Notes: a model not told the origin generated them from the letters alone. DNA of 64,000 nucleotides from Plantibacter flavus (GCF_002024505.1 NZ_CP019402.1:992001-1056000); one strand, 5' to 3'; counted from the first letter of the stretch, positions 37,601 to 45,977 are shown. Numbers and translations are program-made.

Positions 37601-38211
37601 TCTGGTGGGATCTCGATGCGAACGGGCTCGACGACGACGGGCTCGACGGGACGCCGGGGCCTGGTGTCGCAGACGTCGAGCTCGAACTGACCGGCACGGA
37701 CAAGCACGGTGAGCCCGTCACCCGGACCGCCACGACCGACGCCGACGGCCGGTACCGGTTCGATGCGCTCCGCTCCGGCGCCTACCGGATCGACGTGCGA
37801 CTCCCGGACGACCTGGTGGCCGATGCCACGTCGCCTCGGGTCGGCGACGACGATCTCCGGAACTCCGCGATCGACCCGGCGGAGTGGGTCATGTCGGACA
37901 TCGTGATCGCGGACCCGTCGCCGAGTGGAGCCGACGGCGAGGATCTCCGTTGGAACGGAGGGCTCATCGCGACCGAGCCCGGGACCGGCCCGGATCCTGA
38001 GGGGCCGGGCGTGACGCCGGGTGGATCGGAGGGCTCGACCGGTCGGGACACCGCGAGTCCGCTCGCCGTCACCGGCGTCGGGCTCACGACCGGGGCACTG
38101 CTCGCGGCCGGCCTGCTCGTCGTCGCCGGTCTGCTCGTCCTGGCACTGCGGCGGACGCGACGGCTCGTCGCATCGGAGCAGCCGACGGACGGCCCGGTCA
38201 CGACCGAGTGA
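34672..38211 (+). CDS. Large cell-wall-anchored surface protein with LAVTG sorting signal
   Basis: A 1179-residue exported protein. A signal peptide ends near PAAAPAPD. Residues about 60-970 hold several DUF11/isopeptide-like beta domains (for example VTYTIEVQLRG, VEFGDAVEVDVVFGNMSAG). Residues about 975-1090 are an SdrD/Cna-B-type domain (GERIWWDLDANGLDDDG). The tail has LAVTG at 1131-1135, a hydrophobic helix and RRTRR, as in sortase substrates; LAxTG is the form read by class E sortases. Probably an adhesin or wall scaffold. No sortase gene is in the window. Confidence 0.85.
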   Translation: MNTILFRRALGALSVAAVTGGALLPAATPEPAAAPAPDIVSAATDVSDRALGLTTVLQRTATGSVPFDAEPGPGLDVSPDDPVLRSHDAVTYTIEVQLRGAAEDDRVVVRQRLPEGLRWPPVAQLPGYCAAGSTVSDDRSVVDCVRTDVLPNSVSAIDLTAVLASSPPNGTVITAPQSGIETIAIDAADGSEIRASTTAPDLVVSSAPRVNVGVKRGPIVADVTERDGTRGWYVAHDTALSVTGFGTDEGRGARGSGNVVEDVTFRIDLGGYPAGTRLATVNPEGRPVSNSCLVGAFDTAVFPKAGGGGTDAVTDSGTWSCELEPDGRSALVTISGADLSGDHIPTRSASGAAITAQGFLAIGRFGVFVPESVVPSNGSLPVRLDLTDLDVRGVTADGTPLPNAPEPLTDNAANATIAQRTGGGEHTTRYVDRRTENRLVPGQSTAGSGDGPVAGGQRFEQTVAWNNTTTSPLTGAVLCAVFDPATQRVGERPGGGAPAESRTTGGPVIVEYGTTPSVDTTADAETRQAQMDATTCEDADDTWVSDPSLVDTEDITRVRLRPVDGVLPPRTGVTLWVQLQAVPGLEVGTRLTETYSVKSSGNGEDRESASSWVEDGWWHGRYRATDDNAQYPRGDQLVAANAAVALNKRATSPQVAPGAPAPIAAGSPITFEVRPEIVTPDGVADRAAGVTVSDSLPAGFVFDAGSATPPATTAVAQPDGSTLLTWDLGRIRKGAEPVITYTAISDRFVVGQFLNRAIVASPDDPGSLSDFPADAGRLDAHYSWQSMVVSTPSGLQIDKHVARSVVEFGDAVEVDVVFGNMSAGAVQREVRMIDVLPYPGDERGSTGQGVLAGPATSDGADLRYTAAPGDAVASHVDPVVDDGFGTLPDGARWCAADEFGTTGCPASIGAATAIEATVAELAPFAPVVVDYELTTTGAAVDARFVNDAVVHSATQSLGAQSPQVAARLVRSALGERIWWDLDANGLDDDGLDGTPGPGVADVELELTGTDKHGEPVTRTATTDADGRYRFDALRSGAYRIDVRLPDDLVADATSPRVGDDDLRNSAIDPAEWVMSDIVIADPSPSGADGEDLRWNGGLIATEPGTGPDPEGPGVTPGGSEGSTGRDTASPLAVTGVGLTTGALLAAGLLVVAGLLVLALRRTRRLVASEQPTDGPVTTE

Positions 38212-38223
38212 CGAGGCCGTGAG

Positions 38224-38255
38224 TCGGGCCGCGGGATCGATGTCCCGCGGCCCGA
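38224..38255 (+). terminator. Strong hairpin after the surface-protein gene
   Basis: A perfect 13-bp stem TCGGGCCGCGGGA / TCCCGCGGCCCGA with a 6-nt loop, 12 bp after the stop; no T run follows. Confidence 0.65.
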
Positions 38256-38308
38256 CCCGGCTCCGAATGTCCGCAGAATCGACCCCGGACCGAGGGGTGG
38301 GCGCTCCC

Positions 38309-38314
38309 TATACT
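38309..38314 (+). promoter_or_regulatory. -10 box of the baeRF gene
   Basis: TATACT, giving a leader of about 70 nt before the GTG at 38391. Confidence 0.45.
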
Positions 38315-38390
38315 GGGGTCAAGTCAGGCCCACGACGGCGTCGCCTGCTCCCGGTCGACCCTTCGCCTGACGCGATCGAAGGAGGCATCA

Positions 38391-39527
38391 GTGCACCACA
38401 CCGATATTCCGACCCGCTCCGACATCGTCGAGCTCGCCACCGCTCGCGAGCCCGGCAGCGTGTCGATCATCCTCGCGACGAGCACCAACCCCTCGGATAC
38501 GAGCCATATCCGCCTGGACCTCAAGAACCAGGTGAAGGTGGCGGTCGAGCAGCTGACGGCCGCGGGAGCAGACCGGGCGGCGATCGCGGCGTTCACGCAG
38601 ACGGTCGACGACCTCCAGGAGGATCCGGACTTCCTCCGCTACCTGTCCTCGAGCCTCGCGCTCTACATCAGCCCGAGTCTCACGCGCTACTTCCGCGTCC
38701 CGAACATCCTCCAGTCCTGCACGGAGGTTTCGGACCGCTTCTTCATCAAGCCGTTGATGCGTGCGCTCACCTTCCCGCAGTCGGCCTACGTCCTGGCGCT
38801 CGCGCAGAGCGGTGTGCGACTCGTGGCCGTCTCGCGCGATCTCCCGGCCACGAGCATCGAACTCGAGGGTGTCCCCGCCGACGTGGCCGCGGCCGCTGGT
38901 GTCGACTCGATCCGTGGTCGCGGTTCCGACGGACGCAGCCCCCAGGGACGCATCCAGGGCTCCGAGGGACAGAAGGTCCGGATGCAGGAGTACGCGCAGG
39001 CGATCAACAAGGCGTTGTCGCCCGTGCTCGCCGGTTCGAAGGAGCCGCTCATCCTTGCGGGCGCCGAACCGATGACGGGGATCTTCCGGTCCGTCTCGAG
39101 TTACAAGCACCTCGTGAAGCCCGAGATCGAGGGCAACCAGCAGGAGCGCTCCGACGAGCAGCTCGCCGCAGCAGCCCGCCCGATCCTCGACGAGCTGTAC
39201 GCCGCCGAACTGCGCGCGCTGTGCGAGGAGTTCGGCACCCGCGCGTCGAACGGTCGTGCCGTGACCGACCTCGGCGACGTCGCACGTGCCGCGACGGCGA
39301 ACGCGGTCGACACCCTGTTCGTCGACATCGACAGCAACCTGCCTGGCACGGTCGACGAGACCACCGGTGTCGTCACGCTCGCCGATGACGCCGACGCGAC
39401 GAACTACGGCGTGATCGATGAGATCCTCCGCCGGGCGCTGCTCTCCGACGCCCGGATCCTCGCCGTCCGTGCCGACGACGTCCCCGGTGGGGGCGCCCTC
39501 GCGGCGACCGTCCGGTTCGCGGTCTGA
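38391..39527 (+). CDS. Bacterial eRF1-like (baeRF family) protein
   Basis: A 378-residue protein with a strong AAGGAGG ribosome-binding site before the GTG. The layout resembles bacterial/archaeal release-factor-like proteins: an N-terminal alpha/beta domain (SVSIILATSTNP), a central domain with YVLALAQSGVRLVAVSRD, and a C-terminal eRF1-domain-3-like part (PLILAGAEPMTGIFRSVS, then DTLFVDI). No GGQ hydrolysis motif is seen, so the role may be ribosome rescue or sensing rather than termination. Family assignment is from memory of the pattern. It precedes clpC. Confidence 0.6.
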   Translation: MHHTDIPTRSDIVELATAREPGSVSIILATSTNPSDTSHIRLDLKNQVKVAVEQLTAAGADRAAIAAFTQTVDDLQEDPDFLRYLSSSLALYISPSLTRYFRVPNILQSCTEVSDRFFIKPLMRALTFPQSAYVLALAQSGVRLVAVSRDLPATSIELEGVPADVAAAAGVDSIRGRGSDGRSPQGRIQGSEGQKVRMQEYAQAINKALSPVLAGSKEPLILAGAEPMTGIFRSVSSYKHLVKPEIEGNQQERSDEQLAAAARPILDELYAAELRALCEEFGTRASNGRAVTDLGDVARAATANAVDTLFVDIDSNLPGTVDETTGVVTLADDADATNYGVIDEILRRALLSDARILAVRADDVPGGGALAATVRFAV

Positions 39528-39700
39528 CCGAGCCGCGATCAGCCGACACCCGCAGCGCACGTGCCCGGTGCACGTGCGCTGCGGCGTTCCCGGTGGCCGC
39601 GCATCACGCCCACGGCGAACAGGGGCGAAGAGAGCTGCGGCGGTCGTTACGCTCCTACTAACGGCATCACCACCCTGCCCGGTGCCGGAGGAGAGTGATC

Positions 39701-42229
39701 ATGTTCGAGAGATTCACCGACCGTGCGCGTCGTGTCGTCGTCCTGGCCCAGGAAGAGGCCAAGATGCTCAACCACAACTACATCGGGACCGAGCACATCC
39801 TGCTCGGCCTCATCCACGAGGGAGAAGGAGTCGCCGCCAAGGCGCTCGAGTCCCTCGGGATCTCCCTCGATGCCGTGCGCGAGCAGGTCACCGACATCAT
39901 CGGCACCGGCCAGCAGCAGCCGACGGGACACATCCCGTTCACGCCGCGCGCCAAGAAGGTGCTGGAGCTGAGCCTGCGCGAAGCGCTGCAGCTCGGCCAC
40001 AACTACATCGGCACGGAGCACATCCTGCTCGGCCTCATCCGCGAGGGCGAGGGCGTCGCAGCCCAGGTCCTCGTGAAGCTGGGCGCCGACCTCAACCGTG
40101 TGCGCCAGCAGGTCATCCAGCTGCTGTCCGGCTACCAGGGCAAGGAAGCAGCCCCGGTCGGCGGCAACCAGAGTGAGCAGCAGGCGCAGGGCGGGTCGCA
40201 GATCCTCGACCAGTTCGGCCGCAACCTCACGCAGGCCGCGCGCGACAACAAGCTCGACCCGGTCATCGGTCGCGACAAGGAGATGGAGCGGGTCATGCAG
40301 ATCCTCTCCCGTCGCTCGAAGAACAACCCGGTCCTCATCGGTGAGCCCGGCGTCGGCAAGACCGCCGTCGTCGAGGGTCTCGCCCAGGCGATCGTCAAGG
40401 GCGATGTCCCGGAGACGCTGAAGGACAAGCAGCTGTACTCGCTCGACCTCGGCTCGCTCATCGCCGGTAGCCGCTACCGCGGTGACTTCGAGGAGCGCCT
40501 GAAGAAGGTCACCAAGGAGATCCGCACCCGCGGCGACATCATCGTCTTCATCGACGAGATCCACACGCTCGTGGGCGCCGGTGCCGCCGAAGGCGCGATC
40601 GACGCGGCCTCCATCCTCAAGCCGCTGCTCGCCCGCGGTGAGCTCCAGACCATCGGTGCCACCACGCTCGACGAGTACCGCAAGCACTTCGAGAAGGACG
40701 CCGCACTCGAGCGTCGCTTCCAGCCGATCCAGGTCATGGAGCCGTCGCTGCCCCACACGATCAACATCCTCAAGGGGCTGCGCGACCGGTACGAGGCACA
40801 CCACAAGGTGTCCATCACCGACGGCGCGCTCGTCTCGGCGGCGAACCTCGCCGACCGCTACATCTCCGACCGCTTCCTGCCCGACAAGGCCATCGACCTG
40901 ATCGACGAGGCCGGCGCGCGCCTGCGTCTGTCGATCCTCTCGAGCCCCCCGGAGCTGCGCGAGTTCGACGACAAGATCGCCGGCGTCCGCGAGGCCAAGG
41001 AGACGGCCATCGAGGAGCAGGACTTCGAGAAGGCGGCGTCCCTCCGCGACGAGGAGAAGAACCTGCTCGGCGAGCGTCTGCGCCTCGAGAAGCAGTGGCG
41101 CTCGGGCGACGTCAAGACGACCGCCGAGGTCGACGAGGGCCTGATCGCCGAGGTGCTCGCCCAGGCGACCGGCATCCCCGTCTTCAAGCTCACGGAAGAA
41201 GAGTCCTCGCGACTCGTCTTCATGGAGAAGGCGCTGCACCAGCGGGTCATCGGTCAGGAGGAGGCCATCTCGGCGCTCTCCAAGACCATCCGCCGCACGC
41301 GTGCCGGCCTCAAGGACCCGAAGCGTCCCTCGGGCTCGTTCATCTTCGCCGGCCCCACGGGTGTCGGTAAGACCGAGCTCGCGAAGGCGCTCGCCGAGTT
41401 CCTGTTCGACGACGAAGGCGCGCTGATCTCCCTCGACATGTCGGAGTACGGCGAGAAGCACACGGTCTCGCGACTGTTCGGTGCTCCTCCCGGGTTCGTC
41501 GGCTTCGAAGAGGGCGGCCAGCTCACCGAGAAGGTGCGCCGCAAGCCGTTCAGCGTCGTGCTCTTCGACGAGATCGAGAAGGCCCACCCCGACATCTTCA
41601 ACTCGCTCCTCCAGATCCTGGAAGAGGGCCGGTTGACGGATGGTCAGGGTCGCGTCGTCGACTTCAAGAACACCGTCATCATCATGACCACCAACCTCGG
41701 TGCTCGCGACATCGCCGGTGGTCCGGTCGGCTTCCAGATCGAGGGCAACGCCTCGACCGGGTACGACATCATGCGCGGCAAGGTGAACGAGGAGCTGAAG
41801 AAGCACTTCAAGCCCGAGTTCCTGAACCGTGTCGACGACATCATCGTGTTCCCGCAGCTGTCGAAGCCGGAGCTCCTGCAGATCGTGGACCTGTTCACGA
41901 AGCGTCTCTCGGAGCGTCTGCTCGACCGCGACATGACGATCGAGCTCACGCTGCCGGCGAAGGAGCGCCTCATCGAGGTCGGTTTCGACCCGACCCTCGG
42001 TGCTCGTCCGCTGCGTCGTGCGATGCAGCGCGAGGTGGAAGACCAGCTCAGCGAGCAGATCCTCCACGGCGAGCTCAACGCCGGCGACCACGTGCACGTC
42101 GACTTCGTGAACGGCGCGTTCGCCTTCACGACCTCGGCTCGCGGTGAGTCGGTCGGTGCCGGCGTCAACGCGCAGGCGTCGCTCGGTACGGGTTCGGCCA
42201 CGCCGGACCTCGCGATCACGGGCGAATAG
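39701..42229 (+). CDS. clpC: ATP-dependent Clp protease ATP-binding subunit ClpC
   Basis: An 842-residue Hsp100 unfoldase that feeds ClpP. Two Clp_N repeats ([20 protein letters not shown] start), AAA1 with Walker A GEPGVGKT (about 217), a UVR-type middle segment (about 425-460), AAA2 with GPTGVGKT (about 554) and a C-terminal small domain. The start at 39701 is set by GGAGGAG upstream; a GTG 6 nt earlier is less likely. In actinobacteria it is the main housekeeping Clp ATPase. Confidence 0.97.
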   Translation: MFERFTDRARRVVVLAQEEAKMLNHNYIGTEHILLGLIHEGEGVAAKALESLGISLDAVREQVTDIIGTGQQQPTGHIPFTPRAKKVLELSLREALQLGHNYIGTEHILLGLIREGEGVAAQVLVKLGADLNRVRQQVIQLLSGYQGKEAAPVGGNQSEQQAQGGSQILDQFGRNLTQAARDNKLDPVIGRDKEMERVMQILSRRSKNNPVLIGEPGVGKTAVVEGLAQAIVKGDVPETLKDKQLYSLDLGSLIAGSRYRGDFEERLKKVTKEIRTRGDIIVFIDEIHTLVGAGAAEGAIDAASILKPLLARGELQTIGATTLDEYRKHFEKDAALERRFQPIQVMEPSLPHTINILKGLRDRYEAHHKVSITDGALVSAANLADRYISDRFLPDKAIDLIDEAGARLRLSILSSPPELREFDDKIAGVREAKETAIEEQDFEKAASLRDEEKNLLGERLRLEKQWRSGDVKTTAEVDEGLIAEVLAQATGIPVFKLTEEESSRLVFMEKALHQRVIGQEEAISALSKTIRRTRAGLKDPKRPSGSFIFAGPTGVGKTELAKALAEFLFDDEGALISLDMSEYGEKHTVSRLFGAPPGFVGFEEGGQLTEKVRRKPFSVVLFDEIEKAHPDIFNSLLQILEEGRLTDGQGRVVDFKNTVIIMTTNLGARDIAGGPVGFQIEGNASTGYDIMRGKVNEELKKHFKPEFLNRVDDIIVFPQLSKPELLQIVDLFTKRLSERLLDRDMTIELTLPAKERLIEVGFDPTLGARPLRRAMQREVEDQLSEQILHGELNAGDHVHVDFVNGAFAFTTSARGESVGAGVNAQASLGTGSATPDLAITGE

Positions 42230-42241
42230 CCCCGAGTCACC

Positions 42242-42273
42242 GAAGGCCCCCACTCCGCGGAGTGGGGGCCTTC
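42242..42273. terminator. Terminator of clpC
   Basis: A perfect 32-bp palindrome whose left half is GAAGGCCCCCACTCCG, 12 bp after the clpC stop. Symmetric, so it could also stop ppx transcription from the other side. Confidence 0.85.
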
Positions 42274-42290
42274 GTCGTGCCGGGACGTGT

Positions 42291-42350
42291 TCGTTCGCCC
42301 ATCCTCGGGCGATTCGGCGCTCACGCGCCCGAACCTGGGCGAGCGAACGA
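42291..42350. repeat. Nested inverted repeat
   Basis: Outer arms TCGTTCGCCCA (42291-42301) and TGGGCGAGCGAACGA (42336-42350) enclose a second pair TCGGGCG / CGCCCGA (42305-42311 and 42326-42332). It ends 7 bp from the ppx stop. Confidence 0.7.
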
Positions 42351-42356
42351 TGGCGG

Positions 42357-43283
42357 TCAGCCGAGGCGGTCGAGGTACCGGAGGATGATGCCCTCGCGGA
42401 GCGCCCAAGGGGAGACGTCGAGCTCGCGGACGCGGAAGGCGGCCATCGCCTCGGACAGGACGATCCCGCCGGCGACGATCTGGAAGGTGCGGTCGGCGGT
42501 GATCCCGGGGAGCGCGGGGCGGGCCTCGGCCGGGATGCGGGCGAGCCGGGGGATCCAGTCGTCGAGCTGGCTGCGCCGGAGCAGCGACCGTTCGGTGCCT
42601 CCGATGCCGTCGGCCACCGATCCGGCGAGGCGTGCGAGGGAGCGGATGGTCTTGGACGACCCGACGACGTGATGGGCGTCGGGCTCCTCGGCGAACGCGG
42701 GGAGCGCTGCGGTGAGCACCTCGCGGGCGTGTAGGCGGAGTGCCTCCTGCTGTGCGGCGGTCGGCGGGTCGTCGTGGAGGAAGCCCACGGTGGAGCGGCC
42801 GGCGCCGAGCGGGAGGGAGATCGCGACATCGGGATACTCGTCACCGCCGGCTGCGATCTCGAGCGAGCCGCCGCCGATGTCGAGGAGGAGCATCTCGCCG
42901 GCCGACCAGCCGTACCAGCGGCGGACGGCGAGGAAGGTGAGCTTCGCCTCGTCGTCACCGGAGAGGACCTGCAGGGCGATGCCGGTCCGTTCCTCGACGA
43001 GGGCGAGGACCTCCGGCCCGTTCGTCGCCTCACGGATGGCCGAGGTCGCCATCGAGAGCAGTTCGTCGAGGCCGCTCTCGCGGGCGATCGCTGCCGCTGC
43101 ACCGATCGACTCGAGGATGACGGCGACGCCCTCATCGCTGATCGATCCGTCCGGGGTGAGGTATCGCATGAGCCGCAGCACCGACTTGTGCGACGACTGG
43201 GGGATCGGCCGCGCTCCTGGGTGTGCATCGACGATGAGCAGGTGGACGGTGTTCGATCCCACGTCGAGGACTCCGAGTCGCAT
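42357..43283 (-). CDS. ppx: Exopolyphosphatase / guanosine pentaphosphatase (Ppx/GppA family)
   Basis: A 308-residue ASKHA-fold enzyme of the short Ppx type. Phosphate motifs are LGVLDVGSNTVHLLIVD (about 3-19) and LLLDIGGGSLEIAAG (about 136-150). It acts on polyphosphate and/or pppGpp; short actinobacterial forms can be either. The promoter is leaderless. Confidence 0.9.
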   Translation of the reverse strand: MRLGVLDVGSNTVHLLIVDAHPGARPIPQSSHKSVLRLMRYLTPDGSISDEGVAVILESIGAAAAIARESGLDELLSMATSAIREATNGPEVLALVEERTGIALQVLSGDDEAKLTFLAVRRWYGWSAGEMLLLDIGGGSLEIAAGGDEYPDVAISLPLGAGRSTVGFLHDDPPTAAQQEALRLHAREVLTAALPAFAEEPDAHHVVGSSKTIRSLARLAGSVADGIGGTERSLLRRSQLDDWIPRLARIPAEARPALPGITADRTFQIVAGGIVLSEAMAAFRVRELDVSPWALREGIILRYLDRLG

Positions 43284-43295
43284 GCGCTCACAGTA
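43284..43295 (-). promoter_or_regulatory. Leaderless promoter of ppx
   Basis: On the minus strand TACTGT, 6 nt, then ATG at 43283; the same -10 hexamer as for the LysR gene. Confidence 0.55.
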
Positions 43296-43330
43296 CTGCC
43301 TGCTCGCCTGCGTCCGTTGTGGTCGGTCGC

Positions 43331-43556
43331 CAGCGCGGTGCGCTGACGTGAGCGCGGGTCCAGTGCGTGAGCGCGGGCCTCCGGAGGGGCGCGCTCACGC
43401 GCTGGACCCGCGGTGAGGCCGATCCCGCGCCACTCGCGTCGGCGCACCGCGTTGACGCCCAGAACCCTGCGCTCGCGTCGGCGCACCGCGCTGGGCCGGG
43501 GTGGGGTGGACCTCGGGAGGACGCAAGGCCGCGCGACCTCGTCGGCGCACCGCGTA
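43331..43556. repeat. GC-rich palindromic intergenic element, copy 1
   Basis: It fills the ppx-zwf gap. The centre is CGTGAGCGCGGGCCTCC / GGAGGGGCGCGCTCACG (43366-43399, two mismatches). CAGCGCGGTGCGCTGACG is on the left, and three copies of GTCGGCGCACCGCG are on the right (near 43439, 43478 and 43541). Confidence 0.8.
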
Positions 43557-43566
43557 GGATCGCCGC
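43555..43566 (+). promoter_or_regulatory. Leaderless promoter of zwf
   Basis: TAGGAT, 6 nt, then ATG at 43567. The box follows directly on a repeat unit of the palindromic element. Confidence 0.55.
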
Positions 43567-44943
43567 ATGACCGCCGCCACCTCGGAATCCTCCGCCCCTC
43601 GAACCCTCGTGATCCTCGGCGCCGGGGGCGATCTCACGGCCCGACTCCTGCTGCCCGGACTCGCGTCGCTCCTCGCCTCCCCGCGTGGCGAGGCGGTGCG
43701 CCTCATCGGAGTCGACCGCTCCGAGTCGAGTGATGAGGCCTGGCGGAAGCGCGTCGAGACCGCGTTCGCCGACGCCCCGTCGAAGCTCGCCGAGACGATC
43801 GTCGCCGAGACCACCTACGTGCAGGCCGACGTCTCCGACCCGGCGTCACTCGAACAGGTCCTCGCGGCGGCCGGACCGAACGTCGCCCTCTACTTCGCGC
43901 TGCCGCCCGCCATCACTCTGCTCGCGTGTAAGGCGCTGCGGAAGCTGGAGCTCCCCAAGGGCATCATGCTCGCCCTCGAAAAGCCGTTCGGGACCGACTA
44001 CGCCTCCGCCCGCTCGCTCAACCGCCTGCTCCAGCACCTGGTGCCGGAGGAGCAGGTGTTCCGCGTCGACCACTTCCTCGGCAAGTCGACGGTCCTCAAC
44101 CTGCTGGGCCTCCGCTTCGCGAACCGCATCTTCGAACCGCTCCTCTCCGCCGACAACGTCGAACGTGTCGACATCGTCTTCGACGAGCAACTGGCGCTCG
44201 AGGGTCGCGCCGGGTACTACGACCGCGCGGGCGCCCTGATCGACATGATCCAGAGTCACCTGCTCCTCGTCCTCGCGTTCGCGGCCATGGAGCCACCGGC
44301 GAGCGTCGATGCCGAGGATCTACGTGGCGGCATGGCCCAGGTGCTGCGGGCGACCCGACCGTGGAAGACGAATGGCACGGAGAGCCGACGTGCACGCTAC
44401 GGCGCCGGGACGATCGGCGACCGCGAGCTGCCCGCCTACGTCGACGAGCAGGGCGTGGACCCGTCGCTCCACACGGAGACGCTCGCCGAGATGACCCTCG
44501 CGATCGACAACTGGCGTTGGGCCGGTGTCCCGTTCGTGCTGCGGTCCGGGAAGGCGCTGGCGGACACCCGTCAGGAGATCGTCTTCACCTTCAAGCCGGT
44601 GCCGCACCTCCCGTCCGGCCTGCACGGGATGAAGACCCCGGCGCGGCTCCGCATCGGCCTGAAGCCGGCGTCGCTCGACCTCGACCTGATGATCAACGGT
44701 GAGGACGACCCCTTCGAGCTGGACCCGGTCGCCCTCCACGCCGAACTCCAGGCCGGGCAGCTCAGCGCCTATGGCGAGGTCCTGTCGAGCATCCTTGAGG
44801 GTGATCCCACCCTGTCGGTGCGCGGTGACGTCGCCGAGCAGTGCTGGCGGATCGTCGCGCCGGTCCTCAAGGCGTGGCGCAAGGACGAGGTGTCGATCGA
44901 CACCTACCCGGCCGGCACCGCGGGTCCGAGGTCCTGGCGCTGA
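43567..44943 (+). CDS. zwf: Glucose-6-phosphate dehydrogenase (divergent form)
   Basis: A 458-residue NAD(P) enzyme. The nucleotide motif is GAGGDLTARLLLP (GASGDL in the classical enzyme). Substrate and active-site blocks LEKPFG (about 138), RVDHFLGK (about 165) and IQSHLLLVLAF are intact, so catalysis is expected. The usual pentose-phosphate neighbours (tkt, tal, opcA) are absent, suggesting a second, divergent paralogue; the substrate or cofactor preference may differ. Confidence 0.88.
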   Translation: MTAATSESSAPRTLVILGAGGDLTARLLLPGLASLLASPRGEAVRLIGVDRSESSDEAWRKRVETAFADAPSKLAETIVAETTYVQADVSDPASLEQVLAAAGPNVALYFALPPAITLLACKALRKLELPKGIMLALEKPFGTDYASARSLNRLLQHLVPEEQVFRVDHFLGKSTVLNLLGLRFANRIFEPLLSADNVERVDIVFDEQLALEGRAGYYDRAGALIDMIQSHLLLVLAFAAMEPPASVDAEDLRGGMAQVLRATRPWKTNGTESRRARYGAGTIGDRELPAYVDEQGVDPSLHTETLAEMTLAIDNWRWAGVPFVLRSGKALADTRQEIVFTFKPVPHLPSGLHGMKTPARLRIGLKPASLDLDLMINGEDDPFELDPVALHAELQAGQLSAYGEVLSSILEGDPTLSVRGDVAEQCWRIVAPVLKAWRKDEVSIDTYPAGTAGPRSWR

Positions 44944-44992
44944 TCCCGACCTCGTGATCCGATGTCGTCACTCCGGTGTCCGGCGTCCGGCG

Positions 44993-45163
44993 CCAGCGCG
45001 GTGCGCTGACGTGAGCGCGCCCCACTGGACCGAGCGCGCCCCTCTGGAGGCCCGCGCTCGCGCGGCTGGGTAGCGCTCACGCCGCTTCGGCAGCGCTCGC
45101 GCGAGCGCACCGCGCCGGCGCCCACCAACCCGCGCGCGGTCCGGAGCACCGCGCTGGCGTCAG
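44993..45163. repeat. GC-rich palindromic intergenic element, copy 2
   Basis: CAGCGCGGTGCGCTGACGTG at the left end, a degenerate centre CGAGCGCGCCCCTC / GAGGCCCGCGCTCG, and CACCGCGCTGGCGTCA at the right end, next to the argA -10 box. Confidence 0.8.
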
Positions 45164-45169
45164 TAGACT
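45164..45169 (+). promoter_or_regulatory. -10 box of argA
   Basis: TAGACT immediately after palindromic element copy 2; leader about 23 nt with AGGAGG. Confidence 0.5.
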
Positions 45170-45198
45170 GCTCGGAGGTTCTGACAGGAGGAGGCGGG

Positions 45199-45717
45199 AT
45201 GGTCGAGCGGGCTCAGCAGGGGTATGTCGTCCGTCGAGCCCGCACGAGCGACGTCCGCCGCATCCAGGCGCTCGTCGAACCACTCGTGCAGCAGCGCATC
45301 CTCCTCGGCAAGGACGACGTCGTGTTCTACGAAGCCGTCCAGGAGTTCCGCGTCGCCGAGACGCCCGACGGCGAACTCATCGGCTGCGGCGCGCTGCACG
45401 TCATCTGGGAGGACCTCGGCGAGGTCCGCACCCTCGCCGTCTCCGCCGACCACCTCGGTACCGGGGTCGGCCACGCGCTCGTCGAGCGCCTCGAACACGA
45501 CGCGATCGAGCTCGGCCTGCGTCGCCTGTTCTGCCTGACCTTCGAAACCGGCTTCTTCACGAGACACGGCTATCAGGAGATCGGCGAGGAGATCGTCCCA
45601 CCCGAGGTCTACGCACAGCTCGTGCGCTCGTCGGACGAAGGTGTTGCGGAGTTCCTCGACCTCGCGCGGGTCAAGCCGAATACGCTCGGTAACACCCGGA
45701 TGCTCAAGCTGCTCTGA
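45199..45717 (+). CDS. argA: Amino-acid N-acetyltransferase (short, Rv2747-type)
   Basis: A 172-residue GNAT protein. VVRRARTSDVRRIQALVEPL at the start, CGALHVIWEDLGEVRTLAV and LFCLTFETGFFTRHGYQEI match the short glutamate or glutamine N-acetyltransferase of actinobacteria (as in M. tuberculosis), and it ends NTLGNTRMLKLL like that family. It starts arginine synthesis from acetyl-CoA and glutamate. A strong AGGAGG ribosome-binding site is present. Confidence 0.92.
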   Translation: MVERAQQGYVVRRARTSDVRRIQALVEPLVQQRILLGKDDVVFYEAVQEFRVAETPDGELIGCGALHVIWEDLGEVRTLAVSADHLGTGVGHALVERLEHDAIELGLRRLFCLTFETGFFTRHGYQEIGEEIVPPEVYAQLVRSSDEGVAEFLDLARVKPNTLGNTRMLKLL

Positions 45718-45847
45718 ACCACAGCTTGAAGGTTGGCGCTCGTCGGAGCGACCGGTGAGACCGTTCACATCGCCGAGCTGATCAGCACTTTCTCCGATTC
45801 CTGGCGCGAACCCGCTGCTCACATGAGCAGGCCCGGATTTACGTGCC

Positions 45848-45891
45848 GTTCACATTCGCGGTGGTTTTCCGTCACGCATGTCGGTTAGCTT
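45848..45891 (+). promoter_or_regulatory. Candidate promoter, possibly with a PHO-box-like repeat
   Basis: GTTCAC (45848) and GTCACG (45871) stand upstream of a -10-like TTAGCTT (45885-45891); another GTTCAC is at 45763. The rest of the 260-bp gap shows nothing else. The leader before the ATG is about 80 nt. Confidence 0.3.
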
Positions 45892-45977
45892 GTGAGGCAC
45901 TACCCATCGTCTGTGCCTCGAATGGGGGGTGCGTTGTCGCGCGCTCCGAACGAGGACGGCCCTCGATTCGGAGCCAC

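Noticed and set aside
39647..43486. Very long open frame (1279 codons) opposite clpC and beyond
   Set aside because: It spans clpC, its terminator and ppx on the wrong strand or frame; composition is non-protein-like.
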